From Rhodocollybia butyracea (lineage: Eukaryota > Basidiomycota > Agaricomycetes > Agaricales > Omphalotaceae), in contig JADNRY010000002.1 in NCBI GenBank assembly GCA_015501585.1, forward strand, positions 744,001 through 808,000: a stretch of DNA of 64,000 nt, read 5' to 3'. Of the stretch, positions 11,219 to 22,300 are shown piece after piece. Both the position numbers and the translations under genes were made by a program. How positions within the stretch are numbered: position 1 is the first letter of the stretch; every line of letters starts with the position of its first letter. Under the pieces are notes generated by a model. It was not told where the DNA came from. It ran no database searches and worked only from the letters and a program-made list of their open reading frames with translations.

Positions 11219-12978
11219 TCAGACGACAAAAATTGTGCCATGAGACCCTTCCATGTCAGATGGATCCTGACCTGGAGGGGACGTAAATGTATAAGTGTCG
11301 CGAAAGTAAAGCCCTGCCGTAGGAGAGTCCTCTTGCCCCGGATAAGGCATCCCAAAATGTACGCGTATCTTAAGACCATTCTCCTTCAGCTCTCGTAACT
11401 TTGCCAGATCATCTTCCACAAAACTTCGGGGATCATGCTTAAAGAAGATGTCACAGGACTTCAGAGTGTTGGCTCGAGCCTTTGCAAAGTTCAACAGGGC
11501 TGCACTAGTAATGCTGATACCAGTCGAATGAAGGGAATTGATAATACGCATGTCCTGAAGACGGGACATACGGGCGCAGGATTGGATTCAGAAGCCGTGA
11601 GATCAGAAAGATGTGAGTTGCGGAAGACACTTGGCGTATCTACATACGGATGCCCTCCTTCAGCACTTCCCACGTCACGAAGGCAGAAGGAAAGCAGCCC
11701 TGGAAGAAGTGAAAGGCATCCAGCTAAAGCCTTTGGGTCCATACGCATCTTCAACTCTAGCATTTCTAAGGCGTGCAATGGTATTCCGCTATTGTTGAAC
11801 GGATGTGAGATGCAAGGTCTTGCATAACTCGCATCAATGATAGACAGCGATTTTAATGAAGGGCAGATCATGTTGGAAAACACGGCCGACATTTGACACT
11901 GAGGGCCTTCCGGGTTTGGGACTGGCAAGCCGATGGTTGCAAACTTCATTCGCATCGTATGCAAATGGGGAAGATGCACCGTCCCAAATGACGCGGCCTC
12001 AAGTGCAGAAGGAAGCTGCAAGGAAATATCTAAAGTTTCCAATTGCTGCGTCCGCCTCAACATCGCGAAAGTGGGGACAGGCTCCATAGCAGCGGAACCA
12101 TCGCCTTTCAAGGTGAGCTCAGTCAAAGAATCCCAATTGAGAGGTAGGTTTGAATATTGACTACCGCTGATGCAGATAAACTCTTCTCTAAACTTTCTCA
12201 GGGACGGTGCCCGAGAAAGGATAGGTGCGAAAGAGATGTCAGTACTCTCATCATGTCCACGAGATGAACCTTCAAAAGAGTGGGCATTACGCACTCGCAA
12301 TGACTCCAGGAACGGGAAGCACGAAGGGGATAGCGCAACAAATGTGCGCAAGTCTGGGGGCGACAAAGACAAGAACAAGTTCTTGAACCTTTCGCTGAAA
12401 CGGAGAAGAGCTGTTAATATGGATTTCAAATTTTTGGAATAGACATCCATAGAGCCCTTCAACCTTGTATGCAGTGAGATGGACACTGGAAGTGAACCAG
12501 AACGCTCCAGCCATCTAGTAATGCCTTTGATGCGTTCGAATAGAGCATAGTCGCTCATATCGGGTGGAAGATAAACGTGTAATGATTTCCATAACTGAGG
12601 GGTATCGAGTGTAATTCCCCTCCAATCACGACAAATTGTAGTAAGAAGCAGAGGTGCTTCTGCCAAACTTCGGACTGCATTCCGTTCTGTCGGCAAACAC
12701 CAGGCGAAGATGGAAGCAAGAGTTTCTGAGGGGATCCGGCGCACAGGAGACATCAAAGCTCGATGGGCCTCGACATACTTCTGGATCCTCTTTTGTTTGG
12801 AGAATAGCGCATTCAACACAGACTGTGCTTGAACAATCTCTATCTCCAGTTGATCAAGATCAGAACTTGGCTCAACGAGCAACGACTGTAAGCTAGCAAG
12901 TTCCGCTTCAGAAGGTGCATAATTGGTGCCAATTACATTGGCAAACGGAGACAAGGCCTCTTCCCACAGAGCAGACAT
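11219..12978 (-). CDS. F-box protein, probable SCF adaptor
   Basis: Two exons, 12978-11572 and 11479-11219, join in phase across a 92-nt intron with a gtatgt donor, giving about 555 residues. The N-terminal part is a helical heptad-like region (SDLDQLEIEIVQAQSVL), followed by the F-box core RRIPSETLASIFAWCLPTE and WRGITLDTPQLWKSLHVYLP, an arrangement common in Agaricomycete F-box proteins. The rest looks like degenerate leucine-rich repeats. It would recruit an unknown substrate to a Skp1-cullin ubiquitin ligase. I start at MSALWEEALSPF because upstream in-frame sequence lacks family features and runs towards the msrA 3' end. Without the intron the last 86 residues fall in another frame. Confidence 0.75.
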
Positions 12979-13076
12979 GATGGTGTGATTCAATAGTTTT
13001 ACAGTAATTAGCGCTGTACGTGCGAGAACTGAGGATGAAGATAGGTACAATAAACCGAAAGACGTGACTTGTGATT

Positions 13077-13784
13077 TTACCACTGCAAACGATGCGTTGG
13101 ACATTGGTAACCACTCGGGTTCTTGAACAAGTAGAGTTGGTGATACTGCTCTGCATCGTACCATGGACCAGCCTCAGCGATTTGGGTGACAATCGTCTCG
13201 CCTTTGGGTGTGAAATGTTTTGCCTGCACTTCTGCAGTCACACGTTTGGCAACTTCAAACTGGTCGGGTGAGTGGGTGAATATAGCGGAACGGTATTCTA
13301 TGGCTAAGTTAGTACGGCCCGGGTAAAAGTCTTGATATACATACGGGTTCCCCTATCATTTCCCTGACGATTCAAAGTTGTGGGCTCGTGTGTACGGTAG
13401 AAAAATTCTGTGCATGTAGAGTTAGACTCTTCTGAAAGACTAAAAGTGAAACGAAAATGACTTACCAACGAGCTCAGCATAAGATACAACACTAGGATCG
13501 AACTCGATTCTCAAAGCTTCGGCGTGGTCTGTCTCTCCAGAGCATACTTCTCTGTACCCCGGATTCTGCACACTTGCCTTTCCACCAGTATAGCCTACAG
13601 CAGTCTTGAGTATGCCCTTATTTTCGGTAGGTGGGTAGTGTTTCAAAAATATGTGTTCCACTCCCCAGAAGCAGCCAGCTGCGAAAGTGGCAACTTGAAT
13701 AGAGGCACTGGCATCTACGAATAGATATGATGAGGATACGGGGCGCGCAGTAATCTCTGGTGATGACTGCATACCTGAAGACAT
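13077..13784 (-). CDS. msrA: Peptide-methionine (S)-S-oxide reductase MsrA
   Basis: Reduces methionine-S-sulfoxide in proteins and free methionine, using thioredoxin. Four exons: 13784-13775 (only 10 nt: Met-Ser-Ser plus one base), 13714-13466, 13407-13345 and 13297-13077, giving 180 residues. The active-site motif [13 protein letters not shown] is present, followed by [46 protein letters not shown] and the C-terminal [12 protein letters not shown]. The length is typical of eukaryotic cytosolic forms. An alternative reading without the first intron adds an upstream hydrophobic stretch that might be an organelle leader; I prefer the short form because its [14 protein letters not shown] start fits the family. 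Confidence 0.9.
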
Positions 13785-14436
13785 AACTCGAAAGGCAGAA
13801 GGGTCAAACGGTGGACCAGATATCAAGGACCTAAGTCGTCCTAACATAAGTAGTGGGAAGATTAAGCAAGCGAAGATGATGATTCGTCGAAAAGCCAGGA
13901 CTAACGATGTTATGACTAGATATAAGCGAGCAAAAACACGGGTACTTATCAGCACTCGATCGCTTATAAGCACCCACCACGTGAGGATTTCGTTGCGATC
14001 GCGTCAGCTATTCGTTGCGAACTCGGGTAAATAATAATTTCATTGAAAGAGATTGGTATACAAGCTACAATATAGCACAGGAAAGAGATGGCGAGAGGGA
14101 ACTAGGTTCCTTGCAGTTACGCGCTTGGAAGCGCATGATGGATACAGTGATATGTACATGTTTCAGAGAAAGAAAGTAACCCAAAACGGAAGATGAAAAA
14201 CAGCCGCAATTGCGAGTCGTGGAAACATCGAAAGAGTTTCTAACCGGGAAAGACGAAAAAAGGAAAGAGTGATGAGCTAATGCAATGCACAACAATAGAT
14301 TAGAGATGAAAGATGCAGGATGCAGATATTGGGAACGGAAACATTATACTTTTTCCGAAGGGAGGTATACACGTTAAATACTTTCAGTAACGAGACGCTG
14401 CTATGCGTCCCAAAAAATATAGGGAAAGATGCCAAA
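13785..14436. other. Upstream region of msrA
   Basis: This 652-base stretch lies between the msrA start and the 3' end of the next minus-strand gene. A GATCGC-rich patch occurs near 13955-14010. No coding signal is seen. Confidence 0.4.
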
Positions 14437-17194
14437 TTAGATGCTCAACGGAGGCACCGACCCACCAGAGAAATTCATCCTCTGAGACGAACTGGTGGTA
14501 CGTGATTTTGAATTTGGGTGGTGATGATGCTGGTGGTGAGGGCGAGGTTGTTTGTGCTGTTTAACAGGTCCATAACTTTTTCGCTTGAGCTGTCGCTCCT
14601 TCCGCAGCTCTCGGCGGCTTTTAGAATTCAACGGAGGCGTGTCATTGTTATGCTTTTGAGACCCTTGAGCGTTGGTGGGTGTACGATCCCCGTCTTTTAT
14701 TGGTCCTAGTTCAGGCGACATAGCGTACCCGAGCGAGCGCTGCTGTCTCGGGGCGCTATTTCGATTATGCCAAAGCATAGTACTAAGCGGACTACTTTTC
14801 ATGACATTGCTGTAGGCGGTGTAGTCGGGTCCAGAATCGGAACCCCAACCAGCGGCGGAATCACTCAAGACGCCGGTTTTGCGTAGAGCACCCACAGATA
14901 TAACGTCCCAACGGTTGAGGCTCTCGATATATCTGCGCGAAGAAGGGTCATCCGAGTTGCTAACGGCGGAAGACGATTCCGCGATAGGTGGCTCGCCGTT
15001 GGAGGCTTCAACAGATTCGGCTCCAGTGAGGAAGGATGCATCAAGGACGTCGTCCAAGTCAATGGACATGGGTTGTGCAACTGAATCATCTGGTTGAGAT
15101 GCAGATGTAGAGCCAGGAGACGTAATATTTATGCTCGAAGCAAGGGTGGTTTCGTCTGCAACTTCACTAGAAGGCGACAACGGAAGAGCGGAATACGACA
15201 AAAATGTACTGCGCGTAGATGGAGGGGGAAGAGAGGATGGCCGAAGAGGAGTCGTGAAGGACTTGCGTAGAAGGCTTTCGAACTGCAAGTAGTGAATATT
15301 AGATTGAGTGGATACTCGAGAAAAAGCAATTGCTTACACCGCCGATTCTACCTGTGTGCGATACGGACATACTCTTGATACCTTTGCCCCTTCGACCAGT
15401 GAATCGAGGGTACGAAGACGGGATGTTTGTACTTTCGCCGTCGATCACCACTTGCCTAGTCTTCTCAGCCACTTCGAAATATCCGGTTCTTGGTAAACCT
15501 CCCCTAGCAGCTTTATCCTTTTCCTTTTGCTCTCGGACTGCTGCACTCTCTTCTTCTTCACTCGGCTCTTCGCTTCCGAGTTCTTTTTCCTCCATGTCAT
15601 TTGCTCTCCATTGCATTTGTTGAGCGAGGATATCACTTGGTCGAGGAGAGTCAGTCGCGAAGGGGTGATGATGCTGTCGAGGAGGGCTACTGAAAGGACT
15701 CATAGTTGACATAGGGTTGATGGAAGCAATATTAAACGAGAAGGGGGTGTTGAACAAACTCATGGCGCGGTCATTAGGGAGGTCATCCTCGCCTACCAAT
15801 TCCTCATCAGTGGTATCGCCCTCACCTTCGCCTTCGGCGGTATCCTGATCGATATCCCGCTCGTAGCCCTCTTCATCAGGCTCTCCATCCGCATCAGTGG
15901 ATAACATATCAACGTCACCATCAGGGCCTGGAGAAGGCGTGGCTTCTGGACCTGGGGGAAGAAAGGCGGTTTCGAATGAAGATTCGACTAGGCCATTGGT
16001 AAAGATAACCTGGCCATCCCAACCTTCGCTAACCTCAAAGGCTAGATTGGGAACGCCAATGCCTACTCCTTGCCTCAAGTGAGGGATCAAGTGGGCAGCG
16101 GCCTCGGAAGGATCAAGATCAGAACGGTCACCCTCATCTCCGTCATCACTTTGAGTAGAATAACCAGAAACATCGTCGGAAAGATTAGCAAAGAAGAGGT
16201 CAGCGTCAAAGCTTGATTCTTCATCGTCGGACCAAGCGGTGACTAGACCGCCATAGCCATGGCGCATGTCCTCTGTTTCCTCACCATCCGGCTCGTCCTC
16301 GTCTTCTTCCTGTTCGTCGTCCTCATCGTCATTATCATCCTCCGTTGCATCACTGTCATCCATATCGACATCACTGGCGGCACCAACACTCATCTGCCTG
16401 GGCCGGATGACCCAACTGTTATCTCTTCTTTTCTGCATACTCTCCTCACCGCCGCCACCATTGAGTAGTTCTCGTCTGACACGAGCACGTTCCTCGGCAA
16501 GAATGAAATTTTCTTCCTCGGCCTCGATGGATGAGTCTGTATCGAAACCAGAAAGTGAGCCACTATCTGAGCTACTACCGGAAGAACTGGAGGAGATGGC
16601 AGAGACGAATGTCGGAAATTGGAGAGATTGCGCGTCATCATCATCGTCGACACGATGATCGATTGTATCAGTCAACTCTGAGGAAGACTCATCACTTGAG
16701 TCTACGCGTTTACGTTTTTTGATTGCCTTTTTCCGTATGCCGCCGTCTTTGACGGTGGGCAAAGATTTCGATGTTTTCTTCTGCGGAAGATTGGTTCGAG
16801 GAGCAGGTTTTGGCTTGGAACGCTGGTATGCGGAAGTCGAGGGGCCAGGACCAGCCCGAAGAGCAGGATTTTTGGGTGGACGACCTCTTTTCTTGGGCAC
16901 ATGTGGAGGCTGAGCAGATGGACCGGGAACAGAGTAGGATGAGGACGATGGCCCCGATGTAGGCTGCGAAAAGCGTGGAAGTTTCTGCTTTAGTAGATTT
17001 GCAGGAAGTTTGATTTTCAGTACTGGTCTCGGTAGGTCGTGTGCCGATGAAGTAGTGGTACGAGGGGGAAGCTGTTGGTAGATGGGAGGTGTATTGTTGG
17101 AACAAGTGCATTCGCCATCGCAGACAGGGCATATGTCGTTGTCGTCGTCGTCTTCGGCGACGATACTTACGGTATGGGCGCGAGGAGACGACAT
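14437..17194 (-). CDS. Acidic low-complexity protein with a CPVCxGxCxC motif, function unknown
   Basis: Two exons, 17194-15338 and 15282-14437, join in phase to about 900 residues. I do not recognise the protein. Near the N-terminus is a short cysteine cluster, DICPVCDGECTC, which could hold one metal ion or be a half-site. Next comes a Pro/Lys-rich basic region with the AT-hook-like core KKRGRPPKNP, then long Ser/Asp/Glu tracts. A more ordered island reads GYGGLVTAWSDDEESSFDAD, and another near the C-terminus reads RRYIESLNRWDVISVGALRK. The tail is basic and His-rich. An AT-hook-like segment with acidic tracts suggests a chromatin or transcription role, but that is inference. No near neighbour explains it. 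Confidence 0.7.
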
Positions 17195-17870
17195 GACGGA
17201 AGGATGTTGATCTGGATTGACTGTAATGAACGATAAAAAGGATGAAAGTCAGTAAAAAGAAAGAATTCACGGCCCTGAAGCATCAGCAGAGCTTTGGTGC
17301 TGGAGTGAATGAATGCGTATGCATGGTAATTTCGGAGCCGGATGGCAGAATTTCTGGGAGGACTCACGTAAAATACGATTTTTGGCCATTTCGACATGCA
17401 AAGTAACATGGAAATTCTGTATGATACTCCAGTTTTGTAAGTGCAGAACACGCTAGTTCACCGTGCTGGTGAAGGAATTAACGAAAAAACGCTTGTTGCT
17501 GGGAAGCGAAATTTGATCACAACTGATTTCCCATGTATCGGCCGGCATTGACTTTGATGGCGCGGCACATATAATGTAACCATGCCAATCCGCACAAATT
17601 GAAAGGAAAAATAAAATGGTACATATTCTTCTCGCGCTCTGAGTTTATCCCAAGATTCTCCGTTAACATACAACGGTCACGGGGCTTCATTTCTACGGTT
17701 CGGTGCATCGTGGTCAGATGCGCAGAACACTCGTTCCGTCTGTCCGTCGTCTGTCCGTTTCCTAGTCTAATATTCAACTCTACGGACACGTAATCTTCCC
17801 AAGTAGCTACCTATAAAGTCTCTCGTTTTTATCTCTTGTTCCCCCTAGCTTTTTGCCAATTAACTTGATC
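17195..17870. other. Divergent promoter region
   Basis: This 676-base stretch separates the divergent genes starting at 17194 (-) and 17871 (+). A TATA-like cctataaag lies at 17811-17819, about 55 bases before the plus-strand start. No coding signal is seen. Confidence 0.4.
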
Positions 17871-18164
17871 ATGTCGAGTGCCGCGAACGACACGCAAACT
17901 TCTTCGTCTTTGCCTCCGCATTTCAATCCCTTTGCGACACATCCATTCACGAGCTATCTTCCTTCGTCGTCCTCCGTTTATCCAAATTCGCAACCCGAGC
18001 CACAGTTTTATACTTCTTTGCCCCCCCTTAACACTCCTTCCCCCACTCCGGCTCCACCATCTAGGCCTGTGTTCGTCCCATTTCGTCCTGGCGCTGCCTC
18101 GCCTGACCTTAAAGACATCCTGAAAAAGAAGCCACCACCCACGACACCTTCAAAGAAGAGCTGA
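17871..18164 (+). CDS. Small Pro/Ser-rich protein of unknown function
   Basis: A single-exon reading frame of 97 residues starting MSSAANDTQTSSSLPPHF. The middle is Pro/Ser-rich, with Phe and Tyr in FATHPFTSYLP and PQFYTSLPPL. The end is more ordered: PVFVPFRPGAASPDL, then a lysine-rich tail KDILKKK. I prefer this ATG over one six codons upstream because atcatgtcg is the better context and the upstream codons add nothing. No signal peptide or membrane segment is seen. The ordered C-terminal motif is the main reason to believe it is a gene; it could be a short linear docking peptide. Function is unknown. Confidence 0.5.
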   Translation: MSSAANDTQTSSSLPPHFNPFATHPFTSYLPSSSSVYPNSQPEPQFYTSLPPLNTPSPTPAPPSRPVFVPFRPGAASPDLKDILKKKPPPTTPSKKS

Positions 18165-19398
18165 ACACAGGCGAGATAAAAATACTTGTCCTCCTTCTCA
18201 GTAAAGCTGACTTGAAAAAGTGCCGAGATCCGTGTATCGGTACTCCGAAGGGTGGAAGAAGCCTTCGTAAACCTTGCGCATTATTTGCCAAGTTACAAGA
18301 TTGCTTCATTCAACGGAGTTTCCTGGGTGTTACTGGCCTCATCATAGTGGGTGTTTTTTCGTTCCATCCATCCAACACACCAGCTCCAACGCCCCATGTA
18401 TTTCCGAGACTTCCTTGCTTTCTCTTTCTCCTTCTACTGGGACTATAATTGGGCTTTTGGACGATGTATCTATCTGTATATTCGCACCCTCTTCATTTAC
18501 TATTCAATATCTCAGCTATACTACTGTATTATACAGATTGTATCACTCCCTTACTTACAGTATACAAGCTCCGAGACGATTTATCACGTTCCTGAGCTTA
18601 ATATTCGACACCCTTTCCAAGAATAAACTTTAGTTAAAGCTGGGTATATCAACGGTCCTCCCTGCCGGGTCTAGACCCCAGCCCCCCTGAACGTGTCAAG
18701 ATCCTCGACCGCGGTCGAAAGTTCTCCGCCGCCAAGTTCTGAGGAAAGAGCCATCGGAGAACTTCCAGAGTAGTATCTTTAGCGACATCCAGATCAAACG
18801 CCTTCTTAGCCTGTCCCCCGGGTCGATCGATTGGAATCGTAGTACCAGGATGGTTCCCCGAAGAAGGTTTATTTGTCTACGCAAAGTCCTCGCCCACGGC
18901 AGTCTGATGTCTCCTGTCAGGCACTCGTGGTCCCGAAAAGAACACCTGTACGGGACTATGAATATGTTTTTCAAGTGCACTCTAACGCAACTACTACGGT
19001 AATCGGAAGCAAGGGGCTGCAATAAATCAACATGTAGTTTTATTTCCGTTTGCATGATGAGCTTCTGGGAAAAGTTCTGTTCTGTTCTTAAATGCTATCG
19101 CGGTACTTATTGAAGAACCGGAACAACGCACGTACCGGCGAGCAATGCGGTTCAACTTCTCTCTCGTGTTTTCAGGATGTAATTTGACGTTCATGGTTTC
19201 AAAAATGGTCGTCTGACCTCGGCAACAGATGAACGAGGTTCGCTTGGGAGATTGAAGATAATAAGGCAGCAAGGCATACCTGGGGCAACAACTTATGTAT
19301 TCAAGTGTGATTCCGAATCCCGTTTTTCACAAAGCGGTCAAACAAGGCTTTGTCCTGATGGAAACTCCAGATGCATTGTCAGTTTGGCTACAATTATA
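18165..19398. other. Long intergenic region with one coding-like island
   Basis: The stretch runs from the small protein to the convergent 3' end of the Mms22 gene. Apart from the island at 18649-18877, described separately, I see only A/T-rich sequence with no convincing coding or RNA gene. Confidence 0.4.
18649..18877 (-). pseudogene. GC-rich coding remnant, family unknown
   Basis: A minus-strand frame with no ATG runs 76 codons from just after an in-frame TAG (18880-18878) to TGA (18651-18649). It reads PIDRPGGQAKKAFDLDVAKD, then TTLEVLRWLFPQNLAAENF and an Arg-rich tail. Composition and codon use look more coding-like and more GC-rich than the flanks. The same frame stays protein-like upstream of the TAG (RRHQTAVGEDFA), which suggests an old gene interrupted by a stop. 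An exon of an unseen gene is the alternative. I do not recognise the family. Confidence 0.25.
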
Positions 19399-22300
19399 TC
19401 AATCTAATCCTCGCCTCCAAACATCCCACTTCCCAAGCCTCGCTAACGTACCAATTCGAGAGTGAGTTTCGTAGATCAGTTTTGTGATTTCCTTGCACTT
19501 GTGCTCGTAATCCTGACGCTCTTTTGACCCATGTGGTAAATTCTGTACCCAGGTGTTTAACCCACTACAAAGAAACAAAAGAACGTGGAACTTACCATCC
19601 ATGTCTCCTTCAGGGTCGTTAGATAATTGACAAGAAACTCGGCGTATCTTTTGTTCGTAGGACTTTCTCCCAGAACGGTGCGGATGCCGGTATTATTTTC
19701 CTCATCATGTAGAGAATGTTCGATGTTATCTAGGATACCTTTTACGGACCTAATGAGTAATGTGTCACATAAGAATCTCGGACCTTACCTCCTAACAGCT
19801 GCTCTCGCACGGAGACGAAATCCTCTATGCTAAATGTGTGTATCTCCGGACGAGGAGGAAGCAGCACTGGCAGCTTCCTCAGTAACGAATGTCGAAGTCC
19901 GTCGATAGAAAGTAGCCACGATACAAAGTCATGCTGTATTGTGACTTGTCCCGGAACTAGAGCATAAAACAGGGTCTCGATGAAATAATATTTGAGCTTC
20001 TACATAGACAAGTTCACTAAGCGTCGTTGTCACGGTGAAATTCCTGTTCACTTACATCGTCCTGATATGACATAGGAGTTCTTGTCAGTATATTGAAGGC
20101 AACTCTGAGATCTATACGCCGGCGACAAGCAAAATCAATATTGCCATCTTTTTCCCAAGTGTTGCGGCCATCAAGACACAGCGAAGTCCATGTCTAGAGT
20201 TTTCTTCGTCATTGGAAGCGATAATTGAACCTCTCGAAGACACCCACCATGTTCTGACTATGCGTCATTGCGACACTAGCGAATTGTAACCATGTATCTA
20301 TCCAACGGTCCACCAGGCCCAGGAAGCCAGACGAAGGCACAAGACCACTGTGCAATTTCCTCAGGAGGTTTTGAAAATATCGATAGAGAACCCACGTCAA
20401 AGGGGATAAGACCTAGGATCTCTATGGTTTGATAATGAACATAGATCACTCACAAAAATACTTACCTTCGCTTTCTTCGAATCCATCCTTTCGGTGCTCG
20501 AAGGTTCATTGATATCGCCGGCTAAAAGCGCCAGGACTGTAGGATCATCGATGTCGATATCCATGTCACCATAACAGCCTTGGCTTTCGTGTAGATCTTC
20601 GTCGGTATTGTTCTCCAAAAGAGGTTCCAGAGGGGGTAGTTGCGGTGCTGGTATTATTTTGTCCCTGATCGAGAGGAATGTACGCAGGACTTTCTCTACC
20701 TCTTGCGCAGTGTTGATATTCTCCATAATACTGCTGTCATTTCCGATGCGTTGAATCACGTCTATGAAAATGTCAATGCCACTAAAGGAACAAAATCGAA
20801 GCCAGCTCACCAAGAAGTGACAGGTCAGGATACTGTGGACCCGTTTCTGGATCATTATACGCATTCAAGATATGTCTCAATGATCCTGGAACCAAGGTAA
20901 GCAAAAGCATCACCCGGTTCAAAGAGTCCCCATGTGCATTTGTAGAAAGTGTCTTATACTCCTTGATCAATACGTCGACGATATCCTTATACCACGGATT
21001 AACTTCCGTGTCCGCTAGCGGAAGTTTCTCCAAAACTATCATCTGAGAAAGGTACATCAGTGACCGTATACAAGCCACCCTCGAAGTATCATCTGATTTC
21101 ACGAAGTCAATGTATTTCCTTGCCTGTTGGACTTTTGCTCGATATTCTGAAGGTAGAAGATGGAGCCCAACGGCAGTAGCGGCCATACGGTTATATAGCA
21201 TCGATAGCTCATTTCCTTGTGCGGGATTCGCCTTTGAAAATGATACGAGGGAGCCCATGGGAGTGATAAACGACAAGAGTTTCTTGAGCTGGTTGTCGAT
21301 AAAACGTTCTGGCTTACCACTGCGGGTAACGATGTGCTTCCTCTGGACAGCAAGTTTGAGAAACAAGACAAAGGCCGAATCCCTTTTTGAATAATCGAAA
21401 CAAGACTCCCATCGCTGTGTCCGCAAGAACTCAGGAAAGTCTGCATCTTCATGCTCGAGATTTCTGTACTTTCTCGACATGAACATTTTGGACAGTTTGT
21501 CCAATATGTCATTTTCGACCGTCCATCCCCATCGGGTGACAAGGAAAAAGCATCGAGTGACAATGAGTTTTGTGTATCGATCCTTTGTGCGTAGTGTAGC
21601 GGGACTTAGATCACGTTCATTGTCAGGATCAATTTGCAACCGAGCGCTTTTAAGAGCAAAATGAACGATTTTCCAGTGCTCTGGAATAGTAGGCTTCTCC
21701 TTGCACAGGCCATGTTCAGAGAACTGCGATAGAGCACACAAGTTGGAGATAGTTTGCCAAATGGCATCGGTGCTGACAAGAGACCACTGGGCCACAGATG
21801 TTGAACGTTCGAGTTCTGCAGTGACAATATCCCATAGCGGGTGGCTCTCATCAGGAGAACGGTGGTTGCCCTTCGGTCCGAGTACAAAGATCAAAAAGAC
21901 CCACAATTCTGCTCCGCGCTGAACAACTGAGTTCAAGTCATTCAACTCCCTGGTCAAATCCCTCATTTGCACCATCGCTCCTTTTAGGCCCGAGTCAACT
22001 CCCAACAAAAGGCCTACAAGCAGCTTAGATGCATCCAAAAGTAAGTTCGATGATGGTAGTCTGAAGCCCGCACGGACGCCCAACTCAACTGCGAACCAGG
22101 CTACGTCCAGCGTCATCACATCAATGGTCATCTTAGTGAAGTCGGCGGCACCCATCTGAAGTATAAGACCTTTGAGAGCGTTCTCGACAGTATTGTGAAC
22201 TTTCTGAAGATCGATGTCGTTCATTTCTCCCTTCAGAAATCCAGTAAGTACTTCCTCAACGCCTCTCATGGTAATCCTCCATTCCCTGCCAACTCTTTCT

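Noticed and set aside
11555..11571. 17-nt GT...AG stretch in the F-box gene that could be an ultra-short intron or frameshift
   Set aside because: A normal 92-nt intron (11480-11571) with the same donor and acceptor tttgcaaag restores phase, so no special explanation is needed.
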